Positions 24,461 through 36,384 of a stretch of DNA of 64,000 bases are shown here, piece after piece. The notes under the pieces were generated by a model, which worked only from the letters and a program-made list of their open reading frames with translations, was not told the DNA's origin and did not search any database. The stretch is from Delphinapterus leucas (lineage: Eukaryota; Chordata; Mammalia; Artiodactyla; Monodontidae), in the NCBI RefSeq assembly GCF_002288925.2, contig NW_022098037.1, positions 307,247-371,246 of the forward strand. The letters run 5' to 3'. A program made the position numbers and the translations under genes. Each line of letters begins with the position of its first letter. Position 1 is the stretch's first letter.

Positions 24461-25124
24461 CTAGGGTAGAGTATGTAAGTTAAACAGGTACAGGAAATAT
24501 GCCATTTCTCTCATGCTGATTTAGCAGAGTTTTTATCTTATTACTTTATTCTTTGGGGGTTTTCTAACCCATGGGTAGGTTTTCAAAAGCAAATAAGAAA
24601 ACCTTCATCATAGATTTGGCAACAGTTGACTCCAAGAAGATCATGGCTCTCAGCCCATGGGAACCACACTTTGGAGTTTGTTAGGTAAATATCCATAGTA
24701 TGGATTTTTCTGAAGGTGCAGGATTTCTTCTCTAACATTCTGGTTATCATGTTCTAGGCAGTTCTTGCTCGGTGACTTGTTTTATTCTTATGCTGTGGCC
24801 AATTACAAGCTGAGATAGTGATCCCAGGGAGAGTATGAGCTGTAAATGGGCTGTGAAATGGCTTTTTCTTAGTGATTGTCCGTGGGAGGCCTGGAACGCT
24901 AGGTGGGCCCGGGTCTGTTTGGAGGCTTGTGCTGTGCACTTCGGCTGCCTGACGTGAATGGCCCCCGGGAAGGAGCCACGTACTGATTGAAATGTTAGCG
25001 AACAGCTGGCACACCCCACCCTCTTTGTGGAGGAGGCAAAAAATATTTAATTTTTGCATTTACAGCTTTGCTTGACGATAGCAGGGCTCCACCGTCAATG
25101 ACTTCTTTTTCCCCTTTGCTCCAG

Positions 25125-25212
25125 ATGTTTTAGTTGTCAACGTGACGTTCTCCTTCAGTTCCTGGAGTGTGTCAAAAAGATTCAACTTTACCAACTGCTC
25201 ATCATTAAGAGA
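25125..25212 (+). CDS. PLXNC1: PLXNC1 window exon 3: IPT-like end and start of PSI 2
   Basis: 88 nt. It starts with AT completing the Asp codon and ends AGA GA|gtaagatt, phase 2. The product is DVLVVNVTFSFSSWSVSKRF followed by NFTNCSSLRE. It contains two sequons (N-V-T, N-F-T) and the first cysteine of PSI 2. The acceptor is preceded by a C/T-rich tract. No anomalies. Confidence 0.95.
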
Positions 25213-27236
25213 GTAAGATTTTATTTAACATGTGAATATTCTCTCATTGGCTTTAATGTATTTATTTGCTTTACTCTTCGATTTCCTAAAGACCTCTTTT
25301 GTGGAGGAGAACTTTCCAAGGTGCCTTTTGGAGCATGGCCTAACGGGAGACAGGAGAGCCCCTGAGCTAATAAGCTGACTTGTTCAAGCCCTGCCAAGTG
25401 AGGTGGAGCAGAGAAGAGGCCAACAGCTGTGCTTGGGTGTATTTTACCCACAGGGAAATACATCCCTCCAACCAAGAGGTGGCCTTGAAGTAACAGGCGA
25501 AGGGGTGCTGCTAGGTTCTCACCTGATCAGACTGGCTTTGGGAATTTGAGTCAAGGAAGAGAGTCTGAGCATGAGATAAGGGGAAGTCACAGTCAAGGAG
25601 AAGCACAAGAGGAAGTCTCTGTCATCAAAAGAACATGTTAATTGTGACCCACGTTTTTGTACTGGGTTTGGCCCTGTTGAGCTACGTACCCCCCTGAGTT
25701 AGGACCACACCTCACTCCTTGTTTCTAAAGCAGACGGAAGACAGAGGAAATATGTCTCCCAGATTCCTGGTTTTCCAGCTGCAAGATGGGATGGATGTTC
25801 CCATGGAAACAGTGGGAAGCTGTATTATTAGTGATTCTATAGCTCTTTCAGTGGTTTGCTTGACCAACTGTGTGAGTACCAAACGTGGGTTTCTTTGGGT
25901 CTGGTCTGGGAACCATTGTTTCTTCAGGGTAAAGGCATTCGAACTCGATGCTGAGTTGGGAGGTCACCCTACAGCTATATGAACGGGAGCCGCTGGACTT
26001 CACCTTTACCACCGCCGCACTTTGAAAGAGGGATTGAATTCAGTGATTTCTAACAAGCAGAACGAATTCAGGGAGGAAAAACACCAAACTTGATACAGAG
26101 AGTCCATGAAAATGGGGAAAAAAAAGAAAAAGGGGGAGAGTTACATAAACCTGTGTAGCTCAAGGAGAGTTTAAACAGAACACAGTTCCTGCACCCACAC
26201 TTGTAAGGCCTGGTGAGAGGAAGCGCCTTGCCCCAGGTCCGCAGCTAGGTAATTAAGAACCAGACCTCAGACCCACAGCTCCCCAGAGGGGGAGCACCCT
26301 TTCCTTGGGTACCTACTTCCCCTTCGAAAAGCACTTAGTAAAGTCATCACACTTGAGGGGTAGCGATAAGAGCGCATGTCACAAAGCTGCTTCTAGCGCA
26401 CTTCGGTGGCGGGTGAACCCTTAGGCGAGTCTGTGCTTTCTTCTCCCACCGAGACTGCCATTTCTGTAGGTCAGAGTCTCAGGATGCCTTGGCGTTTCTG
26501 GAAGAATACATGAAATGCACATGTGTCCCCTCTCCCTGATCTAGTCCTCTCACTGTCCCAGGGCTGAGCCTTCCTTTTGCCTCCTTTGGCTACCTTTCCA
26601 AACCCACCTCGATTTCCATTTTTATTGTTCTTGCTTTAACACTGATTATCCTATTAAGTGCTTTTCAAGTCTTCCGCTGTTATCCATGCATGGTTGTTTG
26701 ATTAGTAGACACAGTTCTTCCTTAATTTGATTAAAAAGCAAACACTGGCACCCTGTTTTCTCTGCTCGCCAGGTAGCACTTTTAGTTTCCTGTCTTCCAG
26801 GCATTTGGCAGTGTTTCTGCTCCAGTGAGTAAGGGTGGGTTTATGGGGGGGCTGGGGGAGATCAGTCTCCAGAGGGAAACTTACCTGAAGGTAGACAAAT
26901 AGCAGAACTGGATTCAGAAACAGATTCAGTGGGTTCCTGTTATCTACTGACATACCCGGTGACCCCAGCTTCAGGTTTCCATGGCAACCCCCCAGCAAGT
27001 GTAATGATGGTCCATCAGCCCCGAGGGCTGCCCAGAGCAGGGCATAAAGTCAGTACTATATCCCTAGCCCCAAAGGACTGTCCTCTCTCCCCTGGGTGCA
27101 TCACAGTCTATCCAGGGATTCTTTTTCTTCTTTTAAATGCTCGCATGCAGCATCACAGAGGGAAATTCTAGGAAATTCTAGGATATGAACGTTTTCCTAA
27201 AAATGCGGGAATTAAGTTGGTTTTCTGTGTTGCCAG
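25213..27236 (+). other. PLXNC1 intron, 2.0 kb
   Basis: Mostly sequence I cannot assign. 26200-26290 looks like a MIR remnant ('ccttgccccaggtccgcagc'). No young SINE is present. Confidence 0.85.
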
Positions 27237-27339
27237 ATGCCCAGTATGTATTGGAACTGGCTGTGCTTGGTGTGAAAGTGAGGGAAAATGTATCCATCCC
27301 TTCACAGCTTGCGACCCTTCTGATTACAAGAGGAACCAG
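27237..27339 (+). CDS. PLXNC1: PLXNC1 window exon 4: PSI 2 core
   Basis: 103 nt, beginning with A that completes Glu and ending AAC CAG|gtaagg. The product CPVCIGTGCAWCESEGKCIH then PFTACDPSDYKRNQ has the C-x2-C-x4-C-x2-C spacing and the C-A-W-C signature of a plexin PSI module. The intron to the next exon is only 140 bp. Confidence 0.97.
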
Positions 27340-27479
27340 GTAAGGTGACATTTTCAGTATTACAGGGTTTAACCAAAAGTAAATATTTGTGACCACCTAG
27401 CCCCAGCCTGTCTTTTGCCTTTATTTCAAACTTCGAATTTCCACCAGTTCGGATGTTGAAGGGATATTCTTCATTTCAG

Positions 27480-27581
27480 GACCTCTGTCCAGTGGCTTTT
27501 GAGAAATGGGCCCCACCCAAGACAGCAGGAGGAGGAAGATTCAAGGAGAAGACAAGTAACAGAACCACCCAGGGCTTGCAG
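27480..27581 (+). CDS. PLXNC1: PLXNC1 window exon 5: linker from PSI 2 to IPT
   Basis: 102 nt, 34 codons, phase 0 at both ends (ttcatttcag|GAC ... TTG CAG|gtcaga). The product begins DLCPVAFEKWAPPKTAGGGR and ends NRTTQGLQ. It keeps the cysteine that closes PSI 2 and a glycine-rich loop with an N-R-T sequon. Compared with the human protein as I remember it, the segment around WAPPKTA appears about five residues longer. A phase 0-0 exon of a multiple of three could be skipped without a frameshift. Confidence 0.93.
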
Positions 27582-28244
27582 GTCAGACCCTGTTTTCATA
27601 TCGATAATGGGAAAATCCCCCTTTGAATGGCAGTAACATCTCCTGCTACTTTGGGTTCCTTTTAAAAATTCCCTATTTTACTTTCTACCCAAATTCCCTT
27701 TTTTACCTTTGGTTTTTAACCAAGTAGCATTTAATTGGCTCAATACATCAGAAGTTGCACACTCGCATAAAATAAATTAAAAATCTGTAATTATGAAAAA
27801 TGAAGGCCCGGTAAAAGTAAAATTTTAAATCTGACTTCGTGGCTCTCAGGGAGAGTTAGAAGGAAGTATAGAGCACACAGCACTGAGGGGATTTCAGTGT
27901 TTAACCACATGTTATGATTGCATTTTGGGGGGGGCGGGGTATGTGAGGGCTAGGCGTGTCTATGCAAAATATATAAACGAATCTCTTTGGATTATTTTTC
28001 TTTGCAGAGATGATCTAACCAGTAGTCAATAATGTCAAAACAAAGAGTTGTGTCTATGTAATAAATATACATTTCTCTTCACTTCTCAAAACTGTTTTTC
28101 ATGGAAAAATACTTTCCATGAAATTTCTTTGGAAATTCCTCTTATTTTCTTCACAGTAAATCCCCAAGCTCAACTGACAGACGTGTTTGAAAAGAGAGAA
28201 CATGACCATGTAAACATTTCCAGGTAGATGCATTTAGTACACAA

Positions 28245-28380
28245 ATGCTGACTTCATTCATTTGATGGAAGTTAATTGAGCATCTACTATGTGGTGAAAA
28301 ACAAAAAAGGACAAGTTCTTGTTCTCATTAACCTTGGGTCTAGTGGGAGCAGACAAATTAAAAACAGTAACATGTTTTGT
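28245..28380 (-). repeat. L2 remnant, antisense
   Basis: 'gagcatctactatgtggtga' and 'gttctcattaaccttgggtc' match the antisense L2 3' end. Confidence 0.55.
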
Positions 28381-28754
28381 TCTTAAAGGCTCAGTTTTCT
28401 ATTTCTTGGCTAATCTGTGGCTTTGATGTATCCGTTTGCTGCTACTTAAGGTCAGGTGCCAATATAAATAAGTAGCACATTTTTAATCACTACCAAAAAG
28501 TTGAGAGTAACTTTAGGTGAACTTAGTAACAAGCAAAGGGAATGTGAATCAAAATGGATTATGAAGTTAATTAAAGGCATTAGAAAAGCTTGGTGTGCCA
28601 GTATCTTCAGACTTTTATTAAAGTCTTTGAGGTTTTATTAAGTGATGAGCCGCATTTCTCTTCCCATTGGTTTATGAAACTAAGGCATAGTGACAGGTGT
28701 TTGAATCAGAAAGGCAGTGGCTTTTAAAAAAAAATTAAACTTCTCTTTTGTTGT

Positions 28755-30065
28755 TGTTTCAGTTGTTTTTTTAAAATCTCGGTAAAATACACATAACATA
28801 AAATTTACCATATTTAAGTGTACAAGTTCAGTAGAGTTAAGTACATTCACATTGTCGAGCAACCATCACCACCATCCATCTTCAGAACATGTTTCATCTT
28901 GCAAAACTGAAACCTCGTACCCATTAAACAATAACTCCTCGTTTTCTCTTCTCCCAGCCCTGGCAGCTACCATTCTACTTTCTGTCTCTATGAATTTGAC
29001 TGCTCTAGGTACCTCAGTTAAGTGGAATCAAACAGGATTTGTCTTTTTTGTGACTGGCTTATTTCACTTAACATAATGTCTTCAAGGTTCATCCATATTG
29101 TAGCATGGGTCAGAATGTCCTTTAAGGCTGAATAATGTTCCATTTTTTTGTATATATTACATTTGTTTATCCAGTCATCCATTGATGGACACTTGAGTCG
29201 CATCCAGCTTTTGGCTATTGTAACTCATACTGCTATAAACAGGTGTGTACAAACACCTCTTCAAGACCCTGTTTCAGTTCTTTTGGGTAGGTACCCAGAA
29301 GTGGAGTTGCTGGATCATATGGTAATACTATTTTTAATCTTTTGAGGAACACCATTCTGTTTTCCTTATCGCTCTGATGTTTTACATGCCCACCAACAGC
29401 GTATGAGCGTTCCACGTTCTTTCCAGCACTTTGCTGTTTTCGTTTTTTTATAGTATCCGTCTTAAATGGGTATAAGGTGGTATTCTCTTGTGGTTTTGAT
29501 TTGCATTTCCCTACTGATTCGTGATATTGAGACTCTTTTCGTGTGCTTATTGGCCATTTGTGTGCCATCTTTTCTATGGAGAAATGTCTATTCAAGCGTT
29601 TTGTCCATTTTATAATCAGGTTTTTTTGTTGCTGTTGAATTGTAGGAGGTCTTTATATATTTTAGGTATCAACCTCATATCAGATATATGATTTGCAAAT
29701 ATTTTCTCCTATTCCATAAGCTGCCTTTTCACTCTGTTGATTGTATCCTTTGATGCAGAGAGGTTTTTAATTTTATTGAAGTGCAGTTTATTTTTTTATT
29801 TTCTTGCCTGTGCTTTGGGTGTCATATCCAAGAAATCATTGCCAAATCCGATGTCATAAAGCTCTTATTCTAAGAGTTCTATAGTTTTAACCCTTATATT
29901 TAGGTCTTTGATCCATTCTGAGTTAATTTTCATATATGGTGTAAGGTAAAGATCCAACTTCATTTCTGTGTGGGTATCCAGTTTTCCCAAGACTGTTTGT
30001 TGAAAAAAACTGTCCTTTCCCGCATTAAATATTCTTGGCACCCTTATCAAAAATCATTTGACTGT
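28755..30065 (-). repeat. L1 3' end and ORF2 C-terminus, antisense
   Basis: Minus-strand translation gives clear L1 ORF2 remnants: CPSMDDWINK and MNLEDIMLSEISQSQK near 29020-29200, LPYDPATPLLGTYPKELK near 29270-29320, and [21 protein letters not shown] near 29865-29930. The 3' UTR-like part is at 28755-28950. Stops and frameshifts show it is dead. Confidence 0.9.
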
Positions 30066-30189
30066 ATATGCAACAGTTTACTTCTGTGCTATATATCCTA
30101 TTCCGTTGGTCTATATGTCTGTTCTATTTTGTAATAAGACACTGTTTTGTAATAAGTTTTGAAATCAGAAAGTGTGAGTCCTTCAACTT

Positions 30190-30600
30190 TGTTCTTCTTT
30201 TTCATGATTGTTTTGGGAGAAAAATAATTTATTTTGAGGTAACTGTAGATTCACATGTAGTTGTGAGAAAATAATACAGAGAGACCTCATATATCTTTTA
30301 CCCAGTTTCCCCCAATAGTAACATCTTGAGAAACAATAGCACAAAATCACAACCAGGATATTGACAGTGACAACAGTCAAGATCCAGAACAGCCCTGTCA
30401 CCTCAAGTCTCCCCCATGTTGCCTGTCTATAGTCACACCCACTTCCTCCCTCCCACTCTCTATTTCTGACCCCTGGCTACCACTAATCTATTCTCCATTT
30501 CTATAATTTTATCATGTCAAAGACTTTAAACAAATGGTATCACCCAGAGGTACCCTTTGGGGATTGGCCTTTTTAACTCAACATAATTCTCTGGAAATTC
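30190..30600 (-). repeat. Second L1 3' fragment, antisense
   Basis: 'tttacccagtttcccccaat', 'gtaacatcttgagaaacaat' and 'cacaaccaggatattgacag' are typical antisense L1M 3' UTR motifs. The SINE at 30611 is inserted at its right side. Confidence 0.6.
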
Positions 30601-30610
30601 ATCCAGTTCT

Positions 30611-30965
30611 TTTTTTTTTAATTTTTTAAATTTATTTTACTTTTGGCTGTGTTGGGTCTTCGTTGCTGTGCACGGACTTTCTCTGGTTGTGGCGAGCGGG
30701 GGCTACTCTTCGTTGCAGTGCGTGGGCTTCTCATTGCGGTGGCTTCTCTTGTTGCGGAGCACGGGCTCTAGGCACGGAGGCTTTGGTAGTTGTGGTTCGC
30801 GGGCTCAGTAGTTATGGCTCGTGGGCTCTAGAGCGCAGGCTCAGTAGCTGTGGTACATGGGCTTAGTTGCTCCGTGGCATGTGGGATCTTCCCAGACCAG
30901 GGCTCGAACCCGTGTCCCTTGCATTGGCAGGCAGATTCTTAACCACTGCGCCACCAGGGAAGCCC
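30611..30965 (-). mobile_element. Long-form tRNA-SINE, antisense
   Basis: T-run left end, 'ttggctgtgttgggtcttcg', and right end 'gcgccaccagggaagccc'. The duplication 'catccagttct' is perfect at 30600-30610 and 30966-30976. Confidence 0.95.
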
Positions 30966-31234
30966 CATCCAGTTCTGTTATGCATCAATAGTGTCTTCCT
31001 TTCTATCGCTAAGTCGTGGTTCAGACAATGACTTTTTACATTTTTATTTTAAAGGGAAAAGTAAGGTCACAGCATCCTGGTTTCCTGTATTGTGTCTTAC
31101 GGAACCTTTTGACTTTTGACACTATGTGGTTAAAAGAACTGGGGCCACCAAGGGAGCAGGAGGCGGCGGTAATGAACAAAGCCCAGACCTGTCTTCAGTG
31201 CTTCTCTGTGAATGACCTTTGTAGAAAGACATCT

Positions 31235-31690
31235 TTTATTTTTAATTAATTTTCATTGGAGTAGAGTTGATTTACAATGATGTGTTAGTTTCTGCTGTAC
31301 AACAAATGAATCAGTTATACATATACTTATATCCACTCTTTTTAAAATTCTTTTCCCATATAGGTCATTACAGAGTATTGAGTAGAGTTCCCTGTGCTGT
31401 ACAGAAGGTCCTTATTTTATATTGGGTTGGCCAAAAGGTTTGTTCGGGTTTTTCTGTAACATCTTACGGAGAACAAAACCTGAACGAACTTTCTGGCCAA
31501 CCCAATGTATAGCAGTGTGTATATGTCAATCCCAATCTCCCAATTCACCCCCCCGCCCCGCTTTCCCCATTGGTAACCATAGGTTTGTTTTCTACATCTG
31601 TGACTCTATTTCTGTTTTGGAAATAGGTTCATTTGTACCATTTTTTAAGATTCCACATATAAGCAATGTCATATTGGAGAAAGACATCGT
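31235..31690 (-). repeat. L1 3' fragment, antisense, split by a mariner-like element
   Basis: 'gagttgatttacaatgatgt', 'cccatataggtcattacaga' and 'gattccacatataagcaatg' are the antisense 3' part of a cetartiodactyl-type L1. The hairpin at 31421-31506 interrupts it. Confidence 0.8.
31421..31506. mobile_element. Mariner-like MITE, 86-bp imperfect palindrome
   Basis: The ends are 'attgggttggcc' and its exact complement 'ggccaacccaat'. The arms stay complementary for about 33 bp with a few mismatches, around a short loop near 31456-31468. It follows a TA, as expected for Tc1/mariner insertions, and sits inside an L1. Known relatives in cetartiodactyls give rise to hairpins of the miR-2284/2285 type. 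Confidence 0.85.
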
Positions 31691-31924
31691 GTTGATACTG
31701 AAATGTTTTCTTTAAATACATGACTCAGTTGAGAAACTCAGTTTTGGTTAATAGGGAGTGGAGTAGTATTTGTCTCCGGAGGGATTTCTCATGCTTTGTG
31801 AGACACTGCTGTCTTCTCATTATCATGCGGAATGTGTAAATCCAGGTTTCCAGTTTGATTCTCATGCTGGCCTTGAATGAAGCACTGAACACTCTATTCC
31901 TAGCAGAGAAGCATCGAGGGCTTT

Positions 31925-32480
31925 CATTCAGTGCATCGTCCACATCACATACATACTGAGTGCTTCCTATGTGCCAGGCATGGGGACGCGAAATGTGAAT
32001 GGTACAGATATAGTCTTGGGCTTCCTGATGCTGAGCTAGGGTTGATTCTCTCTGCAGGTGTTTATCAAGCACCTAGTAGATACCATTACACTGAACTCCG
32101 TGGATACCACGAGGGGGGGGGCACATATCTTGTCCTCAGTCTCAAGAATCTTATATGTACATGAGCACATAGATAAGAATACAATATAAAAAAATATTAA
32201 CCTAGGGAAGGTACCAGGCAGTATACAAACCCAGAGAACCTCTCTGTGCCTGGGGCCTTGGCTTAGTCATTCCTGATTATTTAAACCCAGTGCCTGGCAG
32301 GTAAAAGCGCTTAATCAGTGTGGTTGGATAAGTCTTTGATGGATGGATGGATGGATTGACACAAGATGGCATTTCAGCCAGTAGTTGAGGGAAGAGACGC
32401 ATGGAGACAGAGGAGTGGGTCTTCTAAGCAGAGGGGCTAGCACTGCAAAAGCATAGTGGGTCACCAGAAAATTCCAGGGT
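31925..32480 (-). repeat. L2 remnants, antisense
   Basis: 'cttcctatgtgccaggcatg' and 'gtgtttatcaagcacctagt' mark two antisense L2 starts. 'gcagaggggctagcactgca' belongs to the body. A (ggat)n microsatellite is at 32338-32356. Confidence 0.55.
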
Positions 32481-32560
32481 ACCCATTACGGGAGACCCTA
32501 AGTGATTCGATTTGGCTGGAGCAGAAGGATGCAGGAAATTATGGGACAAAACAAGATTGA

Positions 32561-32761
32561 GGGCTTCCCTGGTGGCGCAGTGGTTGAGAGTCCGCCTGCC
32601 GATGCAGGGGACACGGGTTTGTGCCCCGGTCCGGGAAGATCCCACATGCCGCGGAGCGGCTGGGCCCGTGAGCCATGGCCGCTGAGCCTGCACGTCCAGA
32701 GCTTGTGCTCCGCAATGGGAGAGGCCACAACAGTGAGAGGCCCGCGTACCGCAAAAAAAAC
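32561..32761 (+). mobile_element. Cetacean-type tRNA-SINE, sense
   Basis: Head 'gggcttccctggtggcgcag', body 'atggccgctgagcctgcacg', short A tail. The duplication 'acaagattga' is perfect at 32551-32560 and 32762-32771. Confidence 0.96.
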
Positions 32762-33499
32762 ACAAGATTGAAATGACCCTGGAGCCTATACCAAGTACAG
32801 TGCTCTTCAAGACATTCTTTTTTAGTGCATGAATTTGCTCATCCATGGATGTGGCATTTATGAGAGAGGGTTTCTGGCTCAACCCCTGTTATGCCCTGTT
32901 GCCCTCACACTGTTTCATGACCCTATGACCCATCCCTTGACTGTGACCTAAAAGCACGTATTGTCATGTACCAGGGGGCTGCGTTAGGAAAAGCATCACC
33001 AGAACAGGGATAATAACTCAAAAATCTACATTTGCCCTTTGGATGGGAAGTATTTTCAGCTGTAAGGGCCAGTCTCTGTCAGAGACGGTTGGCCCTGTTG
33101 CCCTGCCCTAACCTCTTTTCCTTCCTTTTCGGAACAATCTTATATCTGGTGCCTCCACCTGCCGAGAGAAGAGGTGGCTGCTCTTCTTTCCTGTTGTCAA
33201 GGAAAGGTTGTGGAGATCTATGATATGATGTTGTTCTAATATTTGTTACGCTTATCACCGCCGGGTAGAAATACACCATACAAAACCATGTTCTCCTGCT
33301 CTCGGAGAATTCATGTTCTTTCTCTTCCTTGTGACTTCTCTTCCTCCGTCACTTTTGATTGCATTTTAACTTCTCACAAGCAATCCAAATCACCTCTTTC
33401 AGGGTCCTTGCCTTGAAAATGAAATCAACTTTATTATGTACCTTGTTGAGTAGCTTCTGTGGGCCTAGCTCTGTGCTGGGTGCCGTGGGGTTCATGGCC

Positions 33500-33660
33500 A
33501 ATTGCTCCTTTATTCACTCATTCGTTCATTCATTCATTCATTCAAAAAGTGTTTATTAAACACCTACTATGTGCTGGGCAGGTAGGCAAAGTGTGTGCCC
33601 TTTGGAGTTTGCGTTGTAGAACTTACAGTATTTTAAGGGAAGTAAGATTCATTTTCATGA
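33500..33660 (-). repeat. L2 3' end with (ttca)n, antisense
   Basis: A ttcattcattcattcattca run at 33519-33544 is followed by 'tgtttattaaacacctacta' and 'gtgctgggcaggtaggcaaa', the antisense L2 terminus. Confidence 0.65.
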
Positions 33661-33734
33661 AGCATCTGAGTGTGCACAGCAGAAAAAGTTATGCACAGGA
33701 ATTCCAGAATGTGCTAAATTGAGTAGCGGTGACC

Positions 33735-33935
33735 TGTATTTGTGCAGCCTATGCTATATCCTGAGCTCAAAGTGCCTCTTTATTTGAGCCTCACAATGGA
33801 CCTGTTTTTCCCATTTGATAGACAAATGTTGACTTGCACAGGGTCAGTAGGTAGTAAATGATAGACATGAGATTTGAACCCAGGCAATCTGACTCCAGGG
33901 CCCACAGCTTTAATCACTGCTCTACATTGTGTGAC
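33735..33935 (-). repeat. MIR SINE, antisense
   Basis: 'tatttgagcctcacaatgga', 'atttgaacccaggcaatctg' and 'ctccagggcccacagcttta' follow antisense MIR. Confidence 0.75.
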
Positions 33936-34912
33936 CTCAGTGTAATATTGATGATAGAAGTCAGTCTGGAAGGGACTTCTTCTCTTGGCATTAGGCTGGC
34001 ACGGCCTGCCCCATCCATGGCCTGGGCAGGCTGTCAGGGGGGTGCATTCGCATTGAAGCCTTGGGACGAGGGGGTAGGCTGGGGCACAGTCAGCGTGAAG
34101 AAGTTGGACCCAGGCAAGGCTGGCATCTTTTCCAAGATGGGGAGAGCAGAAGAGCCTTCAGATGGGAAACTGAGGCCTTCAGGAGAGGGGAATGGCAAGA
34201 GTCTCACGGTGAAGTTGAAACTCAGCAAGGGGGTGGGGTTTGAGTGGTGGGGTCTCTGCTAGAGGGGAGACGCTACCCTCCCTGGTCACAGAGTCCTGGG
34301 CACCCCGTCCGGGTCTCAGGAGTCCCATTCGGGAAGTTCAGTGACGAAGAGTAACTACTTTATAAACTGGCCTCGGCAGCCTCACCTTCAAGTCCCCCAG
34401 GTCACAGAAGCAAGCCTTAATCTCTCTGCACAGGGCCTTGGTCTGTCACCTTCTTAGAAGTCTCCAGGTCCATCTCAGTTGGCATTCTAACTCTTGACAA
34501 TTCCTGGGACCAAGTTACATTCCAGTCTCCCAAGGACCTGTCCCAGGGGCCCCCACCAAGGGGCATTCACCTGGGGGCCGAGCAGTGGATGGACACAACC
34601 TTTTCGTTCTATTTAACGCTTTCATTTTTCCTCGGCGGGATTGTATTTTGCTGTTTTCTTTCCACGTCTCACCTCCTTTTACACTTTACCATCTCCACTG
34701 CTGGTTACCACTCTTCTCAATTTATACATTTCATTAATATATTACTTCCATCCTTTTTGGTCATTAATAAAGATGTTAAATAATTCTGAACCGAATACCC
34801 CTGTAGGGCCCTACAGGACACTTTCCTTTAATTAGTTGTGCTACCTTTCATCTCTCTAATGTCCTTTGGTTTCAGATTTCCAGCTGGTTTTGAATTCATG
34901 TGACTTTTTATC

Positions 34913-35374
34913 GGTCCCTTTTGAACTAATTTCGCAAGTGAAAATCTGAGAGATGTTTTACTGAGTGTTGATTCAGGTCCAGGGCTATAGAGAGCTTTGC
35001 TATATTCCGATTTTTTTTTTTAAGAAACAGAATAAGAGAGTACAATTTGGTCTTAATAAACTGAGCCTTCCTAATGTACCTCTTTCCGAGGTACATTCTT
35101 TTCAATCATCGTGGTAGTTTCTCCATTAATGTCATGGTAATTTGGTCCCTTTTGAACTAATTTCGCAAGTGAAAATCTGAGAGATGTTTTACTGAGTGTT
35201 GATTCAGGTCCAGGGCTATAGAGAGCTTTGCTATATTCCGATTTTTTTTTTTAAGAAACAGAATAAGAGAGTACAATTTGGTCTTAATAAACTGAGCCTT
35301 CCTAATGTACCTCTTTCCGAGGTACATTCTTTTCAATCATCGTGGTAGTTTCTCCATTAATGTCATGGTAATTT
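34913..35374. repeat. Perfect 231-bp tandem duplication
   Basis: 34913-35143 and 35144-35374 are identical by eye, including an 11-base T run. Each copy starts 'ggtcccttttgaactaattt' and ends 'taatgtcatggtaattt'. The unit does not look like a known mobile element. Confidence 0.97.
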
Positions 35375-36384
35375 GAATTGTGTTGACGTCAGACTTCACA
35401 AAAAGTGCTCTTACTGTCAGGAGTAATCCTCTTAGACCTTTCCAAAGATAACTAGTTCTTAGTGGTTGTGCTATTTCCAGTGTCTTATAATGACTTTGTT
35501 TTTTAAAAATAAATAAAAATAACTGGCTATTCTGTAATTACCTAGTTAGCCAGTTTCTAATGTGCTTTTTTATACCAAACAGGGAGTGATTTAAACTTGT
35601 GAGCAACCAGAGCTCATAGTATTTTATGAAATGATTTTAAATTGTGCAGCCGTTTAAAAATAACTCTTAAGTCTTTAAAATGTAACTGACAGGAAGTGGA
35701 CTATTCTGAGGTTAATTGCTGGGCAACTCAGGGCGATAAGGGTTACAGCCAATGGTATTTTGATTTGATAAATAAATGGAAATCCTCGGACATAGGATGA
35801 GGGAGGAATTTCACTGTAGGGCTGTAAGGAATTATCTCTTTGCATCAAGCTAGATTATGTTTTTAATTTAACCCCTTGTATGTGTCAGCTTATGGGACCT
35901 GCTACTTCATTTCGGGTTGTGAATTAATTTTTGATTAAAATACAGAAATAGATCTAAAATGTTGAGTGTGTGGAGAGATCATTCTTGGCCTTTTGTCTGT
36001 AATAGATTTTTAAAGGATATTTATCAGTAAAAATAGAAAATGTTTTATTCCTAAGACTTGTTGTAGCCAGGTAGTACAGCCATATAAGAACCCTGTTTGT
36101 TTGTTTTTTTTTCTCCTTGTATACCTGTGCTGTTTATTTAATGAGATCCTCTTGGTAGCTCTTTAATGCACTTATTAAGATTAAAAGAGGTTCTCCAAGC
36201 AAGCAAAGGACAACTAATCTGACCCTCTTTGCAAGCAGACAAGAAGCATCCGCTTTCATGAGATAGGTCAGGGCTGGATCCCATCCTAGACAGCCAGTGG
36301 AAACTTCTCGAAACAATAAGGTTTTAAAACCAAATCCTTTTGAAGTAGCTGTCTCTACCCAAGAGGAAATAAAAAGTTAATGAG

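Larger units (their letters stand above)
21773..25124 (+). other. PLXNC1 intron, 3.35 kb, GC-AG type
   Basis: Begins gcaagt and ends tttgctccag. Holds antisense and sense L2 sequence and an antisense SINE at 22956-23170. Between 24040 and 24720 are possible MER5-type remnants. I assign nothing in 24720-25120. Confidence 0.9.

Noticed and set aside
29018..30050. Minus-strand open frames with L1 ORF2 similarity
   Set aside because: Fragments of a dead, truncated L1 broken by stops and frameshifts.
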